Positions 57,101 through 64,000 of a stretch of DNA of 64,000 nt are shown piece by piece. The notes beneath the pieces are model-generated. The model was not told the origin of the DNA. It did no database searches and saw nothing but the letters and a program-made list of their open reading frames with translations. The DNA lies in assembly GCA_002794775.1 (NCBI GenBank), contig NBAY01000027.1:488221-552220 (forward strand), written 5' to 3'. A program made the position numbers and the translations under genes. The stretch's first letter is position 1. Every line of letters starts with the position of its first letter. Source of the DNA: Porodaedalea pini (lineage: Eukaryota; Basidiomycota; Agaricomycetes; Hymenochaetales; Hymenochaetaceae).

Positions 57101-57988
57101 AGATGACTCACTTCTGTAAATCAGACCCATGGCGACGTGAAACTCAGCAAGGTTCAATTTGCCTCTGTTATCCGCGTCGGCAAGAGCCCATATCTTTGCC
57201 AACGTGTTTTTATCCAATCCGCTCTGCCCGAATACCTCAAGTGCCATCTGGCCGCTAATAAAACCCCGTGCCCTGAGCATCCCACGCGCGGAAAATCTGA
57301 TCGTAGTTTTTCTTCTCGGCTTTCGTGAGCGTCCATGCCATGTTCGGCGTGGTTGATTCCTGATTGTACTGCTGGATGGTTTGCTGCAGGGAAGTGCCAG
57401 GCTGACCGCTGGGCACGCCCGCGAACTGCGGCACGCCACCTGAGTATGGCATGGCTGGATTGGCTGGCATGAAAGTGCTTGACATCATCTGCAGCCGAGG
57501 GTCGACGTAGCCAGTAACTTGGGGAACGAGCGGAGAGGCACCAGGAAATCCAGTCATCTGGGGAGCAAGGCCCGAACCACCGCTGAACGCCGGTGACGGG
57601 TTCAAAAAGCTACGCTGGGGAGGTGGTGGCGGAGGTGGTCGGAGCTGTTGTTGCTGGCCGCCTCCGAAACCGCTTGAAGTGTTCATAGGTCCAAATCCCG
57701 ACCCACCAAAGCTTCCGGGCAAAGGCGGTACAGGCGGCACCTGCTGCGACTGCTGCTGGAACCCTCCACCTCCCGGTTGAAATCCAGTCGGCTGTGGCTG
57801 CATACCGCCCATCCCTGGAAGCCCGTTTGCTGGGACTGTTGAAAGGGTGGTCGTTGTCCAGGAAATCCGGTAGGCTGCGGAGCAAGTCCTCCACCAAAAC
57901 CCTGTTGAAACTGACCAGTGCCACCTTGGAATCCTGTCTGCATCGGATATTGGAAGCCAGGCTGGCCTGTGCCCCATTGCTGGGCCAT
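51169..57988 (-). CDS. intersectin/Pan1-like endocytic scaffold with SH3 and RhoGEF domains (Cin1-like), about eight frame breaks
   Basis: Domain order on the minus strand: a Gln/Pro-rich N-terminus (from [15 protein letters not shown], 57988) with LxxQxTG motifs ([21 protein letters not shown]); an EH domain ([20 protein letters not shown] ... [36 protein letters not shown]); coiled coil and an Arg/Asp-repeat tract (56200-56400); charged helices; Pro-rich regions; two SH3 domains ([15 protein letters not shown] ... [20 protein letters not shown] and [19 protein letters not shown]); then DH (53640-51730) and PH ([20 protein letters not shown]) ending near 51169. This is the layout of intersectin and Cryptococcus Cin1, which link endocytosis to Rho/Cdc42 signalling. 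LxxQxTG is the Ark/Prk1 kinase site in Pan1. A TAG right after the second SH3 (VVEG) sits in a possible GTTAGT donor, so short and long forms are possible. Around eight one-base frame changes occur at 54360-57820; see findings. Confidence 0.85.
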
Positions 57989-58295
57989 TTTTTGGAAGAA
58001 CGACGCAGTACTCAGTGAAAGATGAAAGTTAAGAGTTGGTGAGGATGACGCGACGGTGTACGGGTCAGGCATCACAGAGGCTATCCGTGGGAGCAGAAAG
58101 CCGTATATGTATAAAATGATCATGAACCTTACATCAAAATTTATCGTTCCTCTACCGACTACGATCAGCAAAATAAATACACATGAAACTACCACTCTGA
58201 GTGTACTGAAACATTCTCGAAATCAATGTCTTACTTATTCATAGTACTGTCGTTTCGATTCTCTTGAGGTCGCCGGTAAATGACTTATGAAATAG
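57989..58295. other. intergenic region
   Basis: Promoter side of the intersectin-like gene and 3' flank of the F-box gene. Nothing else is seen. Confidence 0.5.
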
Positions 58296-59997
58296 CTATA
58301 AATAAATAACTTCAGATAATACAGTCATGCGTTCAGGCAGACATGACTTACGCTTGCTTGTTGAATCTTCGAGCCTCAAAACAAAGTCAAACTGTCGGGA
58401 TAAGGAGGTTTCTTCTGGAGAATGCACAGTCGTCATGCTCGGAACGCCCTTCCTGGGACGAGCGAGACATCTGGATGGCATTTGCTTCTTTATCTCCGAG
58501 TCTGAGTAGGGAACATGAGCGTAACTGTTCGATCGAACAGGGGTTCCTGGCGGTAACATTAAGATCCGCTTCGCAGATGTTTTGACCCGTTTGTCTCTCA
58601 TCGTCGCTTCAAGGTATTCTCCTGACTTTATCTCATCGCCGTTGCAATCAAGGAATTGTATTCCCTTGCATTTAAATTTTGCAATGGGAGAACGACTTCC
58701 ATAAGTGCTGCCCTTAATCCGCGTCATGTTGAGTGACAGCCCTTTAGCCAGGAGCTGGACCGTTTTCAGCGCCGGAAATGCGTTCCGCTCTGAGTCGGCA
58801 CGGTCGCAAGTGACATTCTCACAGATAACGAGAACACGTGCGAAGGCACCATCTGGGTAGCACATCCAGCCGCGAAAGCTGGCATACGGCTTGTACACCA
58901 TGAGGTATTCGAGTTCGTGCTTATATTCTCCGAGAATCCCGATATACGATAGGTTGCTCATGGGGTGCCTCCGCGAAGCAAGGAGACTTGTGTCTGAAGA
59001 AGAGAGCGTGAACTCGCGAAGGTTTGGCATCGCGTCCAACTTGATGGGTATCTTTGCAGAATAGCACATGAAAGCGTGGATTTGTTGGCCGTGCATCGCG
59101 AAGAACTCGTCCGCCAATGGTACAAGCCCCGCATTCTGGAAATTCACCTCGCCATCCATTTCGGCAATGAAACGTACGAAGCGATGGGAGACGAACACCT
59201 CGAAGTGCTGGAAGAAGGATATTGATTGCGCCTTTCAAGGTATGAAGGTGAGGCAGCTCCTCAACGGAAATCGTGAACGGAGCGCGGAAAAGAGCAACAC
59301 ACGAGACGTCCAAGACTCGAAGTCTGACAGCAAGGTCGCAGAAAGATGGTGTTGATTTGATCTTGGGCGCAAAACGCCAGCTCAGGGCTTGAAGGGACGG
59401 GCACGACTTGGCCACAATATCTCCAAAGGGATGGCCATCCTCTACCAGCTCATGACCTACTGACACAGTAAGGTGCGTCAGACCCGTGCAGGCACGAAGG
59501 ACGGAGCCTGCAACCTCGTAATCAGACGTGCATTGCCTTCTTTGTGCTGGATATTTCGCTCTAAGTCGCTGGTCCTGCGACGTCCAGTCTGCCGCCTTTT
59601 CGGGCTCCTCCAGAAGGATGAGGTCCATTCTACGCGTATAGCGTTCCACGGTGTCGCGGAACTCAAAGGATCGCGTAAGGTTGTCATTGAAGGCATGTAA
59701 CTGGAGACCACTACCGATACGCACGAAAGCATAAAGAAGATCTTTTAATAGCGAGTTGAAAAGCTTTGAGACCAGGCTGAGAGAATGCTTTGTGGCAATC
59801 TGAGAGTAGTCATGCGCAGGAGAAAGATTTCGAGCACGTCCGTCTGAACATTGGGCATAGAAAGGGTGCGATGGACTTCGATAATCTGCACGAACACCAT
59901 GGTCGGTAGTCACGTCCATGAAGGCGAATTCAGAGAAAATGTGCAGTAAGATCTCATTGGGAAACTGAGGAGGGTTCCTTTTGCAAGAGAGTTTCAT
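58296..59997 (-). CDS. F-box protein with leucine-rich region, one frame change
   Basis: The likely start is MKLSCKRNPPQFPNEILLHI at 59997, where PPQFPNEILLHIFSEFAF is the F-box that would bind Skp1 in an SCF ubiquitin ligase. It is followed by SLVSKLFNSLLKDLLYAFVR and a leucine-rich substrate-binding region. The first frame is open to 58921. Conserved-looking text after about 59215 (FEVFVSHRFVRFIAEMDGEV, then LDAMPNLREFTLSSSD) continues in another frame to 58296. No GT-AG intron explains the switch, so a one-base indel or sequence error near 59215 is likely. The overlapping upstream frame to 60162 lacks support. Confidence 0.6.
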
Positions 59998-60310
59998 TAA
60001 GAATGCAGCCAAGGAGTGGTTGAAAATGCGAAGCTTACGCCGAAGGTGGCTCAAACCGAGTGCCCAATATATACCAAATAACCGAAAATCATCAGCCACG
60101 TGCGCAAGTACTATGACTCCGCAAGCCACAGCTAGTTGAGACTGGCCGTACGCGTGAAACAAACAAAAGGCTCAGTGTGACTCTGAACACCGTCCCCAAG
60201 TCATTGGTTCGAATTAGATAGTGGTTCGAATTTACAAATACACAGATTGCGGAGCGGTTGAGATTTTGACATAGCTGGCTGAGAGTTCATAGTCTCCTAC
60301 CAGTAGTCTC

Positions 60311-62960
60311 TCAAAGTGCGTCAAAATTGATGTGATGTGAGGCCCTTCTGCGCTCTATCTCGTCTGCTCGCTGTAAAAAAGGTCAGTTCACGCGATAAGA
60401 TACTTAGCTCAAGGCAAGACATTTTACGTACCTTCTCATTCACATGCAGCACGAAAACGATTAACGCCAGCAGGATAACCGTCACGACAACAGTGAGTGT
60501 TACCCATGGAATCCATGCGCCGGGGCGGAGGTATAGCTCGCGTCGCCATGTTCCATCATCGCTGGTCGGCGGGTAGATCACGACCTTCGAGTTCGGGATC
60601 ACGCCCTCCATATTGATGAAGTGAGCCGAGGACTGCTTCGTCGAGCCGACGAAGAGGTTCTCTATGTAGTTGTTTGTACGGCCGAGACCAAAAAAAGCGT
60701 ATGGGGTGAGGAGGGACTGATATGCAGTTTGCGGGAGCTGAGCAACTAGGTTGATGTCAAAAGATGTCAGAGAAGACGCTACATTAGAGGATCTATGAGC
60801 TTTTTTACCTTGAGCAGCTGACCGGCGACCATTGGTATCAAGGATAGTGTATTTATATGATGCGCCGGAGTAGCTAACGCCGAAAGGCTGATCTTGAAAT
60901 TTGTCAATATGAAGAATGACATGTAAATGGAAAACTCTTTTACGTGATAGCGTCCAGTTCCGTTGCGGGCTTTACACCATCCATTGTCGCAGGCTCCGTT
61001 CAACACTTCATGACGTTCTGTCAGCAGGAGAATTTCCAACACGCGTACATGACTCACCGATAGCTTTGAGGAAGAAAGCATCAAAAAAGAAGTTATTTTG
61101 CACGAACAAGAAGGGGCCTTGACCCTGCTCGCCAGTCCTTTGGACCAAGATATCAAGAGTGCCCTATCACAGAAAGTCAAATAAACTCATAAGTTCCCTC
61201 AGCACAACGCACATCTTCGTCTATATCCAGAAATGAGACACCACTGGCATCAACTACGCGGTTCAGAGCTTCCGCATCCTTGTCCCACGACTTTCCACCC
61301 GACTCGTCCGCGGCCAGTAGCATCACACCCAGGAATGCGCCTCGCGCACGGAACGGAGAGTGCGAGTCGCGGCGTACGGTCACTGGTTTCGCCAATACCG
61401 AGGAAGCCGCCGCGAGGAGTGGACGCGTGTAATGAAAAGTAAGTCTGGAAACCCGTCGAGGTTTGCATCGCCAAGATGTATGGGAATAGGCACTGTCGGG
61501 GAGGAGCGGGTATCACGAACGAGCAGCGAACTCGATGGGAAGAGGTCCGTTTAAAGGGAACCGCACGTATGCCTAACATCCGAAACGTCAGTGGGCTTCA
61601 GTGTTGAGCACAGGCAAAAAAGATATACGTCATTATCCTCCGTTCGCTCAGGTCGAAACGAAAGTCGGGGTCCGCAGCACATAACTGCTCTGGCTGTCTG
61701 CAGACCTTCTTTCCATTGCGGATGCCTGAGCTCGTCGATAGCCCACAAAGAGGAAGCTGCTGATTGTAGGCGATGTGGATGTCACATCCCGTACCGAGGC
61801 CCGTAGAGGTGGATACTGACGTGCACGTCATAAATACCATGTCAATCGTCCCGTCGCGGTTCCATGTCAGCGAATGAAATCGCCTGAACCCCGGACGGCA
61901 GAACGACCTAGTTGTGCAAGTGTAAAGCCTCCACTCTTGTCATTCCTCCAGATCTGGAAGTATTTGTTACTTGTGCCTTCTTCGTCACATACAAGGAACA
62001 CGTCTACACGTAGAAAGTTTAGTACTCCAGCGTTCATTCAGAGCGGCTAAGCACGTACCTGCCAAGCAGTCTCCGTCAAGGTCAGCAACAGCATTGCTAT
62101 GAGGATTCGAAATGGAGCATGTCGCTCCGTTAAATGGTGCATCTACTCTGTGAAATGTCAGAATCACCAAGATAGTGCGAGAACGCAACATTTACACTGA
62201 GAACAAAAGGCGTGTTTTGGAATCCGACTGGTTGTAAACATTGTTCCACACGCTTAAGGTGCTTGAACCGGGAAGTATCCCAAGAAGGTCGATGCTCAGG
62301 TCACCATTGGCGTCTAAACGGTATGGGCTGAGCGGAGTTTCGAGGAGGGAACAGATATTGGCGTAGATTCTGGGAGCATTGGATAGGTTTGAGGGCGTAT
62401 AAAGCAAGAAGAGTGTCTCACCGAATCCGTGTCCTGGTGAACCCACGTATAACTCCATTTTGACTTCAGCAGGTGAGGAACCGCGCCCATGACGAGCAAG
62501 TCCAACGTGCCATCGTGGGTAAAAGTCACCGGGTACGACGTTGTATATTTGCTCTGAGTGAGAAAACGATGCGGCGTCGCGGAAAATAAACGAATCTGGC
62601 GCCGCATCTTTTAGCTAAACTGAGCAAAACTAATCGTTGCACCAGACTCACGGTGGTCCCAAACGTGCACTGTTACTTTTCCGGCCGCTAGCATCCAGAG
62701 TTACGATGTCATAGACTTCGACACAAAACAAACAGCACTTGTATAAGCATATCTGGCTTGCACATCTCCAGCCAAGCCATACATAGCTCACAATTGGTCA
62801 CCGTCGAAGTCTCCCGAACGCGGACAGCACGCTCATCGTTGCCCAAGCCTAGCGAGCCCGCTTCCAGCAATGCATTTCCTTTAAAATCTCTTCGAAGGAA
62901 ACGGCCACAGATCAATGGATAGTGCAGAAGATATCAAAGAGAGAAGTAGCAGAGTCTTTT
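60311..62960 (-). CDS. ITFG1/TIP-like FG-GAP repeat membrane protein
   Basis: A multi-exon minus-strand gene. A signal-peptide-like LLLLSLISSALSIDLWPFPS lies near 62930. It is followed by KGNALLEAGSLGLGNDERAV after a frame slip (one extra T near 62885). FG-GAP-type calcium-binding loops include LDANGDLSIDLLGI, NAVADLDGDCLA and SFLDIDEDGTLDILV, the beta-propeller of the T-cell immunomodulatory protein family. LNGACDNGWCKARNGTGRY and APGAW-like WIPWVTLTVVVTVILLALIV form the end of the lumenal part and a single transmembrane helix. The last exon, after a 69-bp intron (GTACGT to ACAG), encodes RADEIERRRASHHINFDAL, ending at 60311. The start exon and several internal boundaries were not fixed. Confidence 0.8.
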
Positions 62961-63089
62961 CTGTTCTGTCGCTGCCAGGAGAGCATATCGTGGAAGGTGT
63001 CCAGAGAATGTCGAATGCCGAGGCGAGCTCACCGCGCTACATAACAGGGAGCGCTTAGTAATCCGGTCCATGCAAGGCTCCTTCAATCT
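62961..63089. other. intergenic, left of the MITE
   Basis: Promoter side of the ITFG1-like gene. Nothing else is recognised. Confidence 0.4.
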
Positions 63090-63433
63090 ACAGGTGGTTC
63101 CGAAAAGTGTTCGTCACCCCCGTTTTCGGAATCGATCGACATACCCAAATGTGGAAGGTTAAGACGCTGATTAATACGCGTCGTCTGTCTTGTCCTTCAC
63201 ACAAAACCAGGCCAGAATAGTATGCACAGTTCCCTATTCCTCAAGTTTGCATACACACTGTAAAAATGACAACATCTTGTGTACAGGTAATGCAAAAAGT
63301 GCAATAAAAACAATAAGAACAACACAAATGACATGCTTGATGAAGGTTTTCATTGGCATGTTTACCTTCTGAATTTGGGTATGTCGATCGATTCCGAAAA
63401 CGGGGGTGACGAACACTTTTCGGAACCACCTGT
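63090..63433. mobile_element. 344-bp MITE with perfect 61-bp terminal inverted repeats
   Basis: Bases 63090-63150 and 63373-63433 are exact reverse complements over 61 bp. The outer ends read ACAGGTGGTTCCGAAAAGTG. The 222-bp interior has no coding frame of note. A TA dinucleotide flanks or lies near both ends, as for Tc1/mariner-type elements. The perfect TIRs imply recent activity by a transposase supplied elsewhere, or recent homogenisation. Confidence 0.85.
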
Positions 63434-63893
63434 GTACTATCCTCACCTCTCGCTGGCGGATAAATCGAGAAGAAAACCAGCAAAGGTATACTGTCCTTTC
63501 TCTTCTTCTCCCGCACTCTCATTGTGAATGGGGTCGTTGACTCGAAGGTTTAGTTTATGCACTCCAGGAAACTTTTACGCAGCCTCTACTCTTTTCTAAG
63601 TGAATGGATAGAACTTAATCTAATTACATGAGCATTGTGTGCAGTCAATGTGAGTCCCCATTGAATCAAATTGGAGTCTCTCATGATCAGACCAATCGTA
63701 TTGGATCGACTTCAGGGAATCCCCTTGCCGTTCCGCTGATTACTATCACCGGGCCGCCCTCCCGCTCGAGGACTCTACTTAAGCCGACCATAACGACCTC
63801 TGGCCTTTCTCCATCCCCCTTGACGGTTCTCTGCTCACTCTTCACTTTCACCTCCTTCTGTCATCTTTATTCTCAAAATCAACTTTATCGTCC
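63434..63893. other. intergenic region upstream of the alcohol dehydrogenase gene
   Basis: A pyrimidine-rich stretch (CT-rich, 63800-63890) directly precedes the ATG, common in strongly expressed fungal genes. No other gene is seen. Confidence 0.5.
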
Positions 63894-64000
63894 ATGGCTC
63901 AGACAACGTTCAAGGGCTACGGAATCACTGGTGAGCTCCATTTGGGTCTGTGTAAGGAATGCACAGTTAATGTTCATATAGACGCGAAAAAGTGGAAGGA
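63894..64000 (+). CDS. zinc-type NADP(H) alcohol dehydrogenase, cinnamyl alcohol dehydrogenase family (5' end only)
   Basis: Exon 1 (63894-63930) encodes MAQTTFKGYGIT. A 51-bp intron (63931-63981, GTGAGC to ATAG) joins in phase to DAKKWK, and the window then ends. The opening FKGYxITDxKxW is the usual start of fungal ADH6/ADH7-like dehydrogenases. The catalytic zinc and cofactor domains lie outside the window, so the family call rests on about 18 residues. Confidence 0.6.
   Translation, partial: MAQTTFKGYGITGELHLGLCKECTVNVHIDAKKWK

Noticed and set aside
1..64000. CRISPR arrays, bacterial operons, rRNA genes
   Set aside because: Direct repeats found are minisatellites, LTRs or duplications; gene structure is eukaryotic; no rRNA was recognised. 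tRNA genes were not searched systematically and cannot be excluded.

Overview
The window looks like nuclear DNA of a filamentous basidiomycete, probably an agaricomycete. The grounds are genes cut by many 46-72 bp GT-AG introns, chromodomain-bearing Ty3/gypsy elements, a Plavaka-type DNA transposase, a DUF6698-type gene, tandem cerato-platanins, and an intersectin-like gene with EH, SH3 and RhoGEF domains as in Cryptococcus Cin1. No organism is named because no marker gene allows it.

Left part (1-31000) is an accessory, repeat-rich compartment. Three chromoviral Ty3/gypsy retrotransposons occupy 1-18775. Element 2 (plus strand, right LTR 18342-18775) is the host. Element 1 (plus, LTR 1-270 and 5687-6099) appears to sit in its 5' leader, so the left LTR of element 2 should lie upstream of the window. 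Element 3 (minus strand, 8095-15075) sits in its pol gene with a perfect ACGGT target duplication. The whole stack ends 24 bp inside an intron of a Ku70 gene (minus strand, 18776-19193). Then come a Plavaka-type transposase gene (24692-20586, minus), a DUF6698-type gene between two 317-bp direct repeats, and a plus-strand gene of unknown function (27837-30587) whose first exon is a minisatellite.

Right part (32000-64000) is mostly conserved core genes: calcipressin/RCN1, a disordered WRE-repeat protein, ALG2 (early N-glycan synthesis), translation elongation factor eEF3, vacuolar H+-ATPase subunit a, two tandem secreted cerato-platanins, a small conserved hypothetical protein, an intersectin/Pan1-like endocytic scaffold with a RhoGEF module, an F-box protein, an ITFG1/TIP-like membrane protein, a 344-bp MITE with perfect 61-bp inverted repeats, and the first codons of a cinnamyl/NADP-type alcohol dehydrogenase. 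Exon structures of ALG2, eEF3, VPH1 and RCN1 were resolved from splice sites and reading phase, and all four are intact.

Most notable signals: (a) element 1 carries an exact 11-nt complementarity between its PBS and the LTR sequence 33 nt after the TATA box, which is the geometry of Tf1-type self-priming, with an imperfect equivalent in element 3; (b) gag and pol overlap in the -1 frame with a heptamer (GGGTTTT, or GGATTTT in element 3) exactly 22 nt before the gag stop in all three elements; (c) most LTR differences and all clear premature-stop changes are CpG transitions; (d) the intersectin-like gene shows about eight single-base frame breaks while neighbouring genes are intact.
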